This document shows positions 17,734-25,818 of a stretch of DNA of 64,000 nucleotides, one piece after another. A program made the position numbers and the translations under genes. Numbering within the stretch: the first letter of the stretch is position 1; the number at the start of each line of letters is the position of its first letter. The notes under the pieces were generated by a model. The model had not been told where the DNA came from. It saw only the letters and a list, made by a program, of their open reading frames with translations, and made no database searches. Source of the stretch: Abditibacteriaceae bacterium (lineage in GTDB: Bacteria > Armatimonadota > Abditibacteriia > Abditibacteriales > Abditibacteriaceae); NCBI GenBank assembly GCA_019239895.1, contig JAFAZH010000033.1, positions 62,001-126,000 of the forward strand, in the 5' to 3' direction.

Positions 17734-17836
17734 GTTTGGCTATCTAAACTTATATGACATGATTTAGTGGAGCCTTGTCAATGTATAACTTTGGTGTGTT
17801 CAAGTTATACAGAAATTTGCTAATGCGATTGCCCTG
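17701..17836. mobile_element. 136-bp MITE-like element with ISAs1-type ends
   Basis: Perfectly placed 17-bp terminal inverted repeats (CAGGGCAATCGCGTTAG and CTAATGCGATTGCCCTG, one mismatch) enclose 102 bp with no gene. Inside is a 9-bp hairpin, GTATAACTT pairing with AAGTTATAC. The ends match the right end of the decayed ISAs1 element 1.4 kb away, so its transposase could once have moved it. No target duplication is visible at the flanks. Confidence 0.7.
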
Positions 17837-18503
17837 AGTTCTCTCCGCTTGCCTATATCTCTACCAGACGACTTATGCTATACTTTTTTCACTTGTATGT
17901 CGGGCGGCTGTCTTTTTTGCTGATACCTCGTGCCGCCGGACGCCGTGCGTGAATTTCAAAAGTTTTGTCTTTGTTGTAGCCAGTCGCTTGTCGCTTACTC
18001 TCACAATTGGCATTGCGGGCGAGGACTTCCACTTTAGAGCTTCCCAAGATGTCGGATTACGGAGTAGGCCTCTCCCATCTGAGCGACACTTCCGCTTTTA
18101 ATTGTGATGTATACCTTGCTTTATTGGGTCACAATGTGGTTATTGGGGTGCGAATGCGGCCTGCGGCTTGGTGCCTGGCTTGGTGCCAAGAGCAGGACAT
18201 TGGTCGCGCTGCCCCACTCCAGGCTTCCCGTCGGTGTTGGTGGGCCGATTAGCCTCGAAACACGCCTTTATGGTGACAACCCCTTAAACATCATCACTTC
18301 ACCCCGCGCGTCCCCGTCGCGGCCCATGAACTGGCAAAGACCATTGTTGAGGTCTCTGCTATGGTTCGTGCCGCCCCGACTTGCAACTAATCTTTCGACG
18401 CATGAAGGCCTCGCCACCCATCCGACAGGATGCGGGCATCCCTCTGGATGTGGGCATCTCTCTGGATGCAGGCGACGCCCGTATGCGAGAACAGGGGACA
18501 CTC
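17837..18503. other. Gene-free leader upstream of rny
   Basis: About 670 bp with no convincing coding frame; the open frames here have no family resemblance or start signals. It has TATACT at about 17880, a plausible -10 box without a well-placed -35. Around 17900-17945 is an imperfect G/C-rich inverted repeat, and a short tandem repeat lies close to the rny start. It may be a long 5' leader of rny or the relic of a gene lost with the insertion. No tRNA, tmRNA, RNase P or SRP RNA signature was found. Confidence 0.4.
18428..18481 (+). repeat. Three 18-nt tandem units just before rny
   Basis: Units begin GGATGCGGGCATCCCTCT and GGATGTGGGCATCTCTCT, with a third partial unit GGATGCAGGCGACG. Each full unit can fold on itself (GGATGC with GCATCC). 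It is 20 nt before the chosen rny start. Confidence 0.6.
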
Positions 18504-20078
18504 ATGAGCCAATACATAGCCTGGGCTATAACCGGGGTCTTTGGTCTGGTCGTAGGAGTTATCGCAGGCGTCATGCTACTGCGTGGCAAGGCCGAAGAAG
18601 CTAAAAAAGCGACAACTCTCGCGGAACAGGCCACCGCTGATGCGCAGCGCCGCATGGCCGACTTCGATACCAAAATTGAAACCCGCTATAAAGAATTACA
18701 ACTCGAAAAGCGCGATGAAGTTCAAAAAGAAGTCGCTCGTCTCAGCGGAGTTATCGAAAAAGAGATTGCGGACCGTCGCTCAGAAGTCAAAGACGCCGAG
18801 CGCCGCCTCCGTGAGCGCGAAACTCAATTAGAACGACGCAGCAAAAATCTAGATGCCCGTGAGAAATCACTGGGGCAGCGTGATGCCGAAGCGCAAAATC
18901 GCTTGCAAGAGGCTGAAGCCATTGTGGAACAGCAAAAGCAAGAGTTAGAGCGCGTGGCCCAGTTGCCCATTGCCCAGGCCCGCGAGATATTGCTCCAACG
19001 GGTGGAAGAAGAAGCGCGTGCGGAAATTGACCGCCTGGTGCGCCAGATTGAGGAAGAAGCCCGCGACAAAGCCGAGGAAAAAGCGCGCAAGATTATCATG
19101 CTCGCCATCCAACGGTGTGCGGTAGACCAGACCGCAGAAACCGCCGTTTCCGTCGTGCCCCTACCCTCCGATGAACTGAAAGGCCGTATTATCGGGCGTG
19201 AGGGACGCAATATCCGCACCTTCGAGCAACTCTCCGGCTGTGATCTCATCATTGATGATACCCCGGAAGCGGTGGTTATTTCCTCGTTTGAGCCGGTGCG
19301 CCGTGAAATCGCCCGCATTGCTCTGGGCAACCTCGTGAATGATGGTCGTATTCACCCCGCGCGCATTGAGGACATGCTCAATAAAGCCAAAACCGAAGTC
19401 CAGCAGCGAATGCGGGAGGCTGCCGACAATGCCAGTGCCGAAGCCAATGTGCGCTTGCCCAAGCCGCTACTGGAAGTTTTTGGCCGCCTGCTCTATCGCA
19501 CCTCTTATGGTCAGAATATCTTAAAGCATAGCGTGGAAGTCTCCACCATTGCGGCCACCATTGCGGCGGAATTAGGCGCGGATGTCAATGTTGCCAAACG
19601 TGCCGCCTTATTGCATGATATTGGCAAGGCGCTGGACGCCGACCATGAAGGCACTCACGTTGACTTAGGGGTGGAATTAATGAAGCGGCATCGTGAGTCC
19701 GACGCCGTAATTCGCGCTGCGGGCGAGCATCACTTAGATGTGGGTGCCATGACTTCTCTAGAATCCGTTATTGTGCAGATTGCCGATGCCATTAGTAGTT
19801 CCCGTCCGGGGGCGCGGCGCGAGAACGTAGAAACCTATATCAAGCGCCTCCAAAACCTGGAGCGCATTGCCGATTCCTTTGAGGGCGTCGAGAAATCTTA
19901 TGCGATTCAAGCCGGGCGTGAAGTGCGGATTGTGGTCAAGCCAGACAAGGTGGACGACCTGGCTTCTCTGCGCATCGCACGTGATGTGGCGCAGCGCATT
20001 CAAGATGAGATGACTTATCCCGGTGAGATTAAAATTACCGTCATCCGGGAGATGCGGTCGGTGGATTATGCTCGCTAA
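18504..20078 (+). CDS. rny: Ribonuclease Y
   Basis: A 524-aa protein, the standard length. Order: one N-terminal membrane helix (5-26), a long charged coiled coil (30-195), a KH RNA-binding domain with GRIIGREGRN at 227-236, and an HD domain with the metal pair H371-D372 in LLHDIGKALD. The C-terminal domain closes with GEIKITVIRE. RNase Y is a membrane-bound endoribonuclease that starts mRNA decay. A longer in-frame start exists at 18381, but those 41 residues lie over the tandem repeats and would precede the membrane helix. AGGGGA at 18493-18498 supports the ATG at 18504. It is followed by spoVS, as in Bacillus-type neighbourhoods. Confidence 0.95.
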   Translation: MSQYIAWAITGVFGLVVGVIAGVMLLRGKAEEAKKATTLAEQATADAQRRMADFDTKIETRYKELQLEKRDEVQKEVARLSGVIEKEIADRRSEVKDAERRLRERETQLERRSKNLDAREKSLGQRDAEAQNRLQEAEAIVEQQKQELERVAQLPIAQAREILLQRVEEEARAEIDRLVRQIEEEARDKAEEKARKIIMLAIQRCAVDQTAETAVSVVPLPSDELKGRIIGREGRNIRTFEQLSGCDLIIDDTPEAVVISSFEPVRREIARIALGNLVNDGRIHPARIEDMLNKAKTEVQQRMREAADNASAEANVRLPKPLLEVFGRLLYRTSYGQNILKHSVEVSTIAATIAAELGADVNVAKRAALLHDIGKALDADHEGTHVDLGVELMKRHRESDAVIRAAGEHHLDVGAMTSLESVIVQIADAISSSRPGARRENVETYIKRLQNLERIADSFEGVEKSYAIQAGREVRIVVKPDKVDDLASLRIARDVAQRIQDEMTYPGEIKITVIREMRSVDYAR

Positions 20079-20267
20079 AGCACTCCAAAGGGCCAAATAT
20101 CGCTAAAAACACCCCTTAAAACTTGCCAAGCAGAGGTAAGAACAGGCACAATAGAAAGCGCAGACATAGATAATTGAGACTAGACAACCAATAGACATCA
20201 CATATAGGTCACACAAGACGGACGCGCCTAGCCACAGCAGAAAGATGCAGACAAAGGACAACGATCT

Positions 20268-20540
20268 ATGGAGACGTTACGCGTGTCGGCGAAGAGCAAG
20301 CCTAACACTGTAGCCGGGGCAATTGCCGGGGTCATTCGGGAGCAGGGCATTGTAGAATTGCAAACCGTTGGCGCAGGTGCCCTTAATCAAGCTATTAAAG
20401 CCATCGCCATCGCGCGCGGCTTTCTCGCCCCCTCTGGCGTTGATCTGGTCTGCGTCCCATCTTTTTCCGACATTGAGATTGACGGTGCCGAGCGCACTGC
20501 CATCCGTCTCCTCGTGCAGCCGAAGCATCCTCGTCCTTAG
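20268..20540 (+). CDS. spoVS: Stage V sporulation protein S family (Alba-like)
   Basis: A 90-aa protein, close to the 86-aa Bacillus SpoVS. It has the family's LRVSAKSKPNTVAGAIAGV opening and the QTVGAGALNQAIKAIAIARG core. SpoVS is a small Alba-like protein thought to bind nucleic acid. It influences septation and coat formation in Bacillus but is also found in non-sporulating phyla. AAGGAC precedes the ATG at good spacing. The 189-bp gap after rny is A/C-rich with no gene, so the two may have separate promoters. Confidence 0.93.
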   Translation: METLRVSAKSKPNTVAGAIAGVIREQGIVELQTVGAGALNQAIKAIAIARGFLAPSGVDLVCVPSFSDIEIDGAERTAIRLLVQPKHPRP

Positions 20541-20710
20541 CACGAGAAGAGAGGATGGAGGATCGAAGATAGCGGATAGTGGTTCAGGCCAAGGCAAAAT
20601 CGTTAGATTTAACTCGATTTTCTCCCTGGCTTTCCAAGCATAATTCCTCTGCTGCCAATCTACTATCCTCTATCTTCGACCCTCTATCTTCAATTCTCTA
20701 GCCTCTTCTT
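20541..20710. repeat. Heptamer-period inverted repeat spacer
   Basis: The left array reads GAGGATG GAGGATC GAAGATA GCGGATA. The right array (CTATCCT CTATCTT CGACCCT CTATCTT CAATTCT) is its imperfect reverse complement. About 75 nt of other sequence lies between the arms. The palindrome fills the whole gap from the spoVS stop to the lipid kinase start. Confidence 0.8.
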
Positions 20711-21799
20711 ATGCCCTCCACCCGCACCGGCAGCCAATTCACTAAAGCGGATAACCGCCTTATTATCATTGCCAACCCAACTGCCGGAGTCAGCGCGGGA
20801 AGAACCAATCGTCAACGCTTGATAGAATCGGCGCAACGCGATCTGGAGCGCGCGGGCTTCCATGTGGATGTTGGTTTAGAAAACAGCTCCGATGCGGTCG
20901 TTGCTCTTGCAGAGCACGCGGTGCGCAAAGGCTATCGGTATGTCGTTGCCGCCGGGGGCGATGGTACTGTGAACTCGGTAGTCAATGGCATTATGCGGCT
21001 GGGGGAGCACTCCAGTCCCCGTAATGCGGCTCTTCTCAAAGAGGTAGCTTTTGGAGTCATACCCCTTGGCACTGGCAATGTGTTCGCGTTTAATATGCGT
21101 ATTGGCAGAACCTGGCGTGAGGCTTGCCAGACCATTCGCACCGGGTATATTCGCTCCATAGATGTGGGATTGGCTCGTGCGCTCCCGCCCCACCCGACCT
21201 CAAAAGTTGCGCCTAAGCCCCCCGCTGGAGAATCCGAAACGACTCTCGGCAATGAGGTAAGACCCAAACCTTCCAAGCGGCGTTACTTCCTGCTGATGGC
21301 TGGCATTGGCTTTGATGCTAAAGTTGTGGAAGACACCAGCTTGCGCCTCAAATATGTTTTGCGCGACTTCGCCTATGTTTTGATGACGTTGCAAAACGTC
21401 GTGCTGCACCAGGGCACCCAAGTCACTTTACGGTTCAAGGATGGGCGTGTCTATGCCAATGAAGCGTGGCTGGTGATGGTCGGCAACGCGGCCTCCTATG
21501 CCTGGGACATCAAAGTCACCTCTAAAGCACGGTTGGACGATGGGGTCCTGGATATTTGCCTGATGCCCTTTGAAAACAAGCTGATCTCTATCCAGCAGGC
21601 GTTGCAGATTCTCATGGGCCAGCACCTGGAACGGGGCATTGCCCATTATTGGAAGACCCAAAGCGTCCAGATTATCAGCGATCCACCGATCCCCATTCAA
21701 TTAGATGGTGATGAATGGGGCTATACACCAGTTGAAATCAGTGTTGTCCCCGGCGTTCTCAACGTCCTCGCCCCACCGGAAATTCCTCTTCCAACTTAA
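20711..21799 (+). CDS. Diacylglycerol kinase-type lipid kinase (YegS/DagK family)
   Basis: A 362-aa protein. The catalytic domain shows NPTAG (22-26), the nucleotide-binding GGDGTVN (82-88) and PLGTGN (118-123). The C-terminal half carries the beta-sandwich typical of the family, with LDDGVLDICL and the late IQLDGDEWG motif. Residues about 158-192 are an extra Pro/Lys-rich insertion. Family members phosphorylate diacylglycerol or related lipids and so recycle membrane lipids. The start codon directly follows the heptamer palindrome, whose last array (CCTCTTCTT) leaves no clear ribosome-binding site. Confidence 0.85.
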   Translation: MPSTRTGSQFTKADNRLIIIANPTAGVSAGRTNRQRLIESAQRDLERAGFHVDVGLENSSDAVVALAEHAVRKGYRYVVAAGGDGTVNSVVNGIMRLGEHSSPRNAALLKEVAFGVIPLGTGNVFAFNMRIGRTWREACQTIRTGYIRSIDVGLARALPPHPTSKVAPKPPAGESETTLGNEVRPKPSKRRYFLLMAGIGFDAKVVEDTSLRLKYVLRDFAYVLMTLQNVVLHQGTQVTLRFKDGRVYANEAWLVMVGNAASYAWDIKVTSKARLDDGVLDICLMPFENKLISIQQALQILMGQHLERGIAHYWKTQSVQIISDPPIPIQLDGDEWGYTPVEISVVPGVLNVLAPPEIPLPT

Positions 21800-21813
21800 C
21801 TTCTACGGCATCC

Positions 21814-22114
21814 TTTTAGCAGGAGAACAGGGAGTGAGGAGAACAGGAAATTAGAAGAAGTAGGATAGTGGAAAAGCGGTTGCGATTAAGACAAGTGCCG
21901 CTTAAACAAGTGTCATGCTAAGCATAGCGAAGCATCTACTCTGTGGAGTGATAACGTATAGGTTCAACCAATACTGTATGCATACTCTTATCAGATGCTT
22001 CGACTGCGCTAGCGCTCCGCTCAGCATGACAAACTCTTCTGTTCCTTGCCGAACTTATTCTGCCTTAACTCTCATTATTTCCTGCTCTCCCTGTTTCTTG
22101 TATTCCTGCTAAAA
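21814..22114. repeat. Nested palindromes in the gap before larE
   Basis: The outer arms (TTTTAGCAGGAGAACAGG at the left, CCTGTTTCTTGTATTCCTGC and AAAA at the right) are imperfect reverse complements with a loose 7-nt period: GCAGGAG AACAGGG AGTGAGG AGAACAG. The same outer sequence type recurs at 28.0-28.2 kb. The inner palindrome is listed separately. Confidence 0.7.
21911..22031. repeat. Inner palindrome of the GTCATNCT...GAAGNATCT type
   Basis: TGTCATGCTAAGCATAGCG and GAAGCATCT pair with AGATGCTTCG and CAGCATGACA around 60 nt of other sequence. From memory, very similar dispersed repeats (TGTCATTCTGAGCG with GAAGAATCT) occur in many unrelated soil and water phyla. That match is unchecked. 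Confidence 0.65.
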
Positions 22115-22122
22115 TCTCTAAT

Positions 22123-23007
22123 ATGGAAGTGAATTTCGTGCAGCCGTTAAACTCCTCTGCCGCAGAGGAAAAACTCGCCGCCCTGCGTGGCTTGTTAAGC
22201 AATTTGGGTCGAGTTATCATCGCGTATTCGGGCGGTGTGGATTCCGCGTTTCTGCTTAAAGTCGCGCGAGAAGAGATTGGCGACCGGGCCGTAGCGATTA
22301 TCGGTATTTCGCCCAGCTTGATGCCGGAAGAACTCTCAGAGGCGCGGCAACTTGCGGCCCAGATGGAGATTCCCCTGCGTGAAGTGGATACGCACGAGAT
22401 GGAAGACCCCAATTACATCGCTAACCCTAATAACCGCTGTTATTTTTGCAAAAGTGAGCTATTTAACGTTCTCACCAAAATCGCCGAGACAGAAGGCTTC
22501 GATGCGGTCTGTGATGGCACCAACTTAGACGATATGCAGGAATGGCGTCCTGGTGCCCAGGCCGGGGCGGAGCGGGCTATCCTCTCCCCCCTGCGAGAAG
22601 TGGGCTTAGCCAAAGCCGAGATTCGCCAACTTTCTAAACAGTTTCATCTGCCCACCTGGGATAAGCCTGCCATGCCCTGTCTAAGCTCGCGCATCCCTTA
22701 TGGCACTCCGGTGACAGCAGAGGCTCTCCGTATGATTGGCCGGGCCGAAGCCTGGTTACGGGCGCAGGGATTGCGCCAGGTGCGGGTGCGTCATTATGTC
22801 GAGGAAGATCGTCCTACAGCCCGCATTGAAGTTGACCCCACGGAAATCGCTCACCTTTTTGAACTGCGCGAGGCGGCCACCGCCGAACTGCGCGCCGTTG
22901 GCTATACCAAGATTTTGCTCGACTTAGAAGGCTATAGACGCGGCAAGTTGAACGATAGTATCGGCCAAAAGAGCGCGCCGCAGCCCATTACATTGCATTT
23001 AAATTAA
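22123..23007 (+). CDS. larE: LarE-family ATP-dependent sulfur transferase
   Basis: A 294-aa protein. The PP-loop AYSGGVDSA (34-42) activates the substrate with ATP. Cys186 in KPAMPCLSSR is in the position of the catalytic Cys of Lactobacillus LarE, and GTNLDD and RVRHY are further family marks. LarE puts sulfur on the nickel-pincer cofactor of lactate racemase. This protein also has a CYFC pair (C106, C109). Three cysteines in this arrangement are found in LarE forms that carry a [4Fe-4S] cluster and are catalytic rather than sacrificial. No larB, larC or larA is in the window, so it may serve another thiolation. Confidence 0.85.
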   Translation: MEVNFVQPLNSSAAEEKLAALRGLLSNLGRVIIAYSGGVDSAFLLKVAREEIGDRAVAIIGISPSLMPEELSEARQLAAQMEIPLREVDTHEMEDPNYIANPNNRCYFCKSELFNVLTKIAETEGFDAVCDGTNLDDMQEWRPGAQAGAERAILSPLREVGLAKAEIRQLSKQFHLPTWDKPAMPCLSSRIPYGTPVTAEALRMIGRAEAWLRAQGLRQVRVRHYVEEDRPTARIEVDPTEIAHLFELREAATAELRAVGYTKILLDLEGYRRGKLNDSIGQKSAPQPITLHLN

Positions 23008-23028
23008 TTTTTTGACAAGATTATCTCC

Positions 23029-23076
23029 ATCCGCTACTCCATTAGATAAAATCAGGAGCGGCGGATTTTTATTTTT
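23029..23076 (+). terminator. Rho-independent terminator after larE
   Basis: ATCCGCTACTCC (23029-23040) pairs imperfectly with GGAGCGGCGGAT (23055-23066) and is followed by a T-rich run to 23076. It separates larE from the TIM-barrel gene, whose start is close behind. Confidence 0.7.
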
Positions 23077-23097
23077 CATGCAATGAAGGAGATTGTT

Positions 23098-23922
23098 TTG
23101 AAACTCTCGTGTCAAGAAGGCTTGGTGCCAGGATCGTCTTTCGCCGAAAAGTTAAAGAATTTAGAGCAGTATGGCTTTGATGGGGTGGAACTACAGGGCG
23201 GACAATTAAGCAACCCGGAAGGCTTTCAAGAGCGCAAAGCGGCCCTGGCGGATAGCCCGGTTAAGGCGTCCTCCATCTGCGGCGGCAATGGAGCAGAGAT
23301 AGTGCATCCCGATAAAACACGACGGCAAAAGTGCGCTGATGCGCTCAAGCAACAACTGGAGTATGCCGCCGAATTGGGTGCAGTCGGGACGATTACTGTC
23401 CCTATCTTCAACAGCAACGACCGGGTGCCCGACCTTTCTCCGTGGAAGACCCGCGCCGAAATTGAGCAGGAATTGCTCTTATCCATGTTACGCCAATTGG
23501 TACCCCATGCCGAGCAGTTAGGTGTCGCTATCCTCTTAGAACCCCTCAATCGTTACGAGTCGAACAGCCTTCCCCAGCAAAAAGACGGGGCCAAGATCGT
23601 GCGCGAATTGGACAGCAAAGGCGTGCGTCTCATGTCGGATGTGTTCCACATGAACATTGAGGAGCCGAACCTGGCGCAGTCTATCCGCGATTGTGGCGAC
23701 ACCATCGGTCACGTTCACTTAGCCGACAGCACGCGCAAAGAACCTGGCAGCGGCAGCATCTATTATCGCGCTGTCTTCGCCGCGCTCAAGGAAATTGGCT
23801 TTGACGGTTATATGGCCTTTGAATGTGGCCTCACTGGCCCCGCTGAAGAAGTGTTACCCCGCAGTGTCGCCTATCTCCGCGAATGCATGACGAATTTGAA
23901 ATCAACGCCGGACGAAGCATGA
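23098..23922 (+). CDS. Xylose isomerase-like TIM-barrel protein (sugar epimerase/isomerase)
   Basis: About 274 aa. The order matches the AP-endonuclease-2/xylose-isomerase barrel: FDGVELQGG early, LLEPLNRYES with the first metal Glu, VRLMSDVFHMNIEE, IGHVHLADSTRKEPG, and YMAFECGL with the last Glu. These metal-dependent enzymes interconvert keto sugars or inositol derivatives; the substrate is unknown. I prefer the TTG at 23098 as start, since AAGGAG (23086-23091) lies 6 nt before it. An ATG at 23083 would place that signal inside the gene. The gene ends at a heptamer palindrome. Confidence 0.75.
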   Translation: MKLSCQEGLVPGSSFAEKLKNLEQYGFDGVELQGGQLSNPEGFQERKAALADSPVKASSICGGNGAEIVHPDKTRRQKCADALKQQLEYAAELGAVGTITVPIFNSNDRVPDLSPWKTRAEIEQELLLSMLRQLVPHAEQLGVAILLEPLNRYESNSLPQQKDGAKIVRELDSKGVRLMSDVFHMNIEEPNLAQSIRDCGDTIGHVHLADSTRKEPGSGSIYYRAVFAALKEIGFDGYMAFECGLTGPAEEVLPRSVAYLRECMTNLKSTPDEA

Positions 23923-23924
23923 GA

Positions 23925-24006
23925 AGTGAGGATAGAAGATAGAGGATTGAGGATCGAAACAGCAATAGCTTAGCGATCTTCTACCCTCTATCTTCTATCC
24001 TCATCA
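23925..24006. repeat. Heptamer-period inverted repeat spacer
   Basis: The left array reads GAGGATA GAAGATA GAGGATT GAGGATC. The right array, CTACCCT CTATCTT CTATCCT, is its imperfect reverse complement, with only about 20 nt between the arms. It starts two bases after the stop of the TIM-barrel gene. Confidence 0.8.
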
Positions 24007-24051
24007 GCCATCTATGTTCATTCGCGGTTCCAGTTTTCAGGAGGGCTACCC

Positions 24052-24690
24052 GTGGATATTGATCCAATGGAATATGTAGAAGAAGATGATGATGACAATG
24101 ATACTGCCGAGGAGAAGGCGGAAGCCAAAGCTAAAGAGAAGGGCAAGAGTCGCCTCAACACTTTAGTGGCTATCACCGTCGCGCTACTGGCGACATTTAT
24201 GGGTATCTGCAAGGTCAAAGATGATAACATCGTGCAGGCGATGCAGCAGGAGCAGGCTAAATCTATTGATACCTGGGCCTGGTATCAAGCAAAAAAGACG
24301 CGAGCGGAAGTAGCACAGACAACCGTGGTTCAGCTTCGTTTACAGTCTTTAGCGGCACCAGTTGCAAGCCGGGCTGCTTATGGCAAAGAAATTGCGCGGT
24401 ATGAAGGTATCGCGGCGAAAGAAAATAAAGAGTTCAAAGCGACCCAAACCGAGGCCGAAGGCCATGATAAGCAGTATGATGCCTATAATTATCATGACGA
24501 CCAGTTTGATCTGTCGGATGCCATGCTTTCAATCTCCATTGCACTCATGGCCATGACTTCGCTAACCCAAAAACGCTGGCTCTATGCGATTGCCCTCATC
24601 CCCACCTTTTTTGGCGTTTTAATGGGCCTCTCAGGACTGTTTGGCTGGCATATTCACTCTGATCTCGCGGCCAAGCTACTGGGCACTTAG
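24052..24690 (+). CDS. DUF4337 family membrane protein
   Basis: A 212-aa protein. A very acidic N-terminus (EEDDDDND) and a Lys/Glu-rich helix precede a first membrane helix (about 37-52). A soluble helical middle follows (WAWYQAKKTRAEVA), then two or three membrane helices at the C-terminus (about 160-208). This outline and the WxWYQAK motif match DUF4337, a family of unknown function. The start is GTG, with GAGG 7 nt upstream at 24041-24044. It converges with the small membrane protein gene at 24698 only 7 bp away, with no obvious terminator between. Confidence 0.7.
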   Translation: MDIDPMEYVEEDDDDNDTAEEKAEAKAKEKGKSRLNTLVAITVALLATFMGICKVKDDNIVQAMQQEQAKSIDTWAWYQAKKTRAEVAQTTVVQLRLQSLAAPVASRAAYGKEIARYEGIAAKENKEFKATQTEAEGHDKQYDAYNYHDDQFDLSDAMLSISIALMAMTSLTQKRWLYAIALIPTFFGVLMGLSGLFGWHIHSDLAAKLLGT

Positions 24691-24697
24691 AGCAAGC

Positions 24698-25009
24698 TTA
24701 TCCAGTTAAGTGCATCCATAAAGGACGCAAATGGATAAACAGCCATGCCAGGCAAATAGTGCCCCAGAAAGTGGCTATTAATAGCGGCTTCTGCAAAATG
24801 CAGCGCGAATCCGTTTTGCCATTAAAATGCGCCAGTAAATAAAAAACCGTCGCTGCGCCAGCGGCAATCGGCAGAGCAAACTTGCCCGTGAAAAGAATAA
24901 TCGTCGCCGCCTTGCAAAAGTTAAAGGCGATTTTCTCGTAGCTCTCACCTTTGCTTAAAACGGGCGGCGTGACTTCTTGTGGAGGCATATAATCGGAAAC
25001 TGCCATCAT
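24698..25009 (-). CDS. Small membrane protein, unknown function
   Basis: About 103 aa with two membrane helices (roughly residues 36-60 and 77-95) and a short Pro-rich cytoplasmic start. I do not recognise a family. The ATG at 25009 is chosen because GAGGAAG lies just upstream; a GTG/TTG-type start six codons earlier has no such signal. It is the last gene of the minus-strand run from 33.2 kb, after the methyltransferase. Confidence 0.55.
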   Translation of the reverse strand: MMAVSDYMPPQEVTPPVLSKGESYEKIAFNFCKAATIILFTGKFALPIAAGAATVFYLLAHFNGKTDSRCILQKPLLIATFWGTICLAWLFIHLRPLWMHLTG

Positions 25010-25055
25010 TTCACTTCCTCTGCACACGTTGCTTTAGGACAATGGGACGCACTGA

Positions 25056-25760
25056 TTACGTTTTAGATGCGTGTATGTCAACCCACCCACTTAGAAACGG
25101 CCTTGTGCCTTCTGCGGGGCGATGTATAACTCGTAAGACGTTAAAACCTGCATTCGTAACTTCTTGTATCAGTTCTTGCTCAGAGAGTAAAAGATACTCT
25201 GGCCTGCCTTCAATAAATATGCATCGGCTGTGTGGCTCAAAGTAAGCAGTACCCTGAGCAAATTCTACACGGTGCGCGATGCGGTCATCACGGGCATTCT
25301 GACCTCGAATAAAAAGCCCACCAGGTCGCAACACCCGGCGCACCTCTGCAAAACATGCTTCACGACCATCATCAATTATCATGTGGAAGCAGTCAGCATC
25401 GAAAATAATACCGAAAAAATCATCAGGAAAGTCTTCCATGTTCGCAATGTCGCCCACACGGAAATTAGCGATGGCTGCGCAAGCGTTCATTCGCTCATTG
25501 GCCCACTCAATAGCTTCTGGAATGATGTCTATACCATAAGACTCGTAGCCTTGCTCTGCCATCCAAAGCGTAATGTTGCCAGCCCCACAGCCTAGTTCCA
25601 GGAACCGAGAGTTGACTGGCTGGGGTTGCCCTTGAAGTGCCTCTTCAATCTGCGCTTGCTTACGCCGATAACTGTCGTCACCGGCCCAGCCAGGCTCTCC
25701 GTCCCCGCGACGCTGCTGATAACGCTGTCCCCAAGCTAACTTTTTATGAGTGGGTATCAC
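25056..25760 (-). CDS. Class I SAM-dependent methyltransferase
   Basis: A 234-aa protein with the Rossmann motifs in order: LELGCGAGN (54-62) for SAM binding, the acidic end of strand 2 in YGIDIIPEA, FRVGDIANMEDF, IIFDADCFHM, and VLRPGGLFI near strand 5. The CFHMIID piece resembles thiopurine/halide-type methyltransferases, but the substrate cannot be named. The start is a GTG with a weak ribosome-binding site. It lies 58 bp after the zinc-ribbon gene on the same strand. Confidence 0.8.
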   Translation of the reverse strand: MIPTHKKLAWGQRYQQRRGDGEPGWAGDDSYRRKQAQIEEALQGQPQPVNSRFLELGCGAGNITLWMAEQGYESYGIDIIPEAIEWANERMNACAAIANFRVGDIANMEDFPDDFFGIIFDADCFHMIIDDGREACFAEVRRVLRPGGLFIRGQNARDDRIAHRVEFAQGTAYFEPHSRCIFIEGRPEYLLLSEQELIQEVTNAGFNVLRVIHRPAEGTRPFLSGWVDIHASKT

Positions 25761-25818
25761 ACTTGTTCCAGCTTATAACACTCTTGGCACTGCAACCAAG
25801 CCGCGCAGCAGCACAACG

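Noticed and set aside
18104..18604. Plus-strand 166-codon frame overlapping the rny start
   Set aside because: Arg/Pro/Gly-rich composition, no known motif, and it overlaps the well-supported RNase Y start in another frame.
13750..24006. Heptamer arrays as CRISPR arrays
   Set aside because: Units are only 7 nt with no spacers and no Cas genes; arms are inverted, not direct, across the gap.
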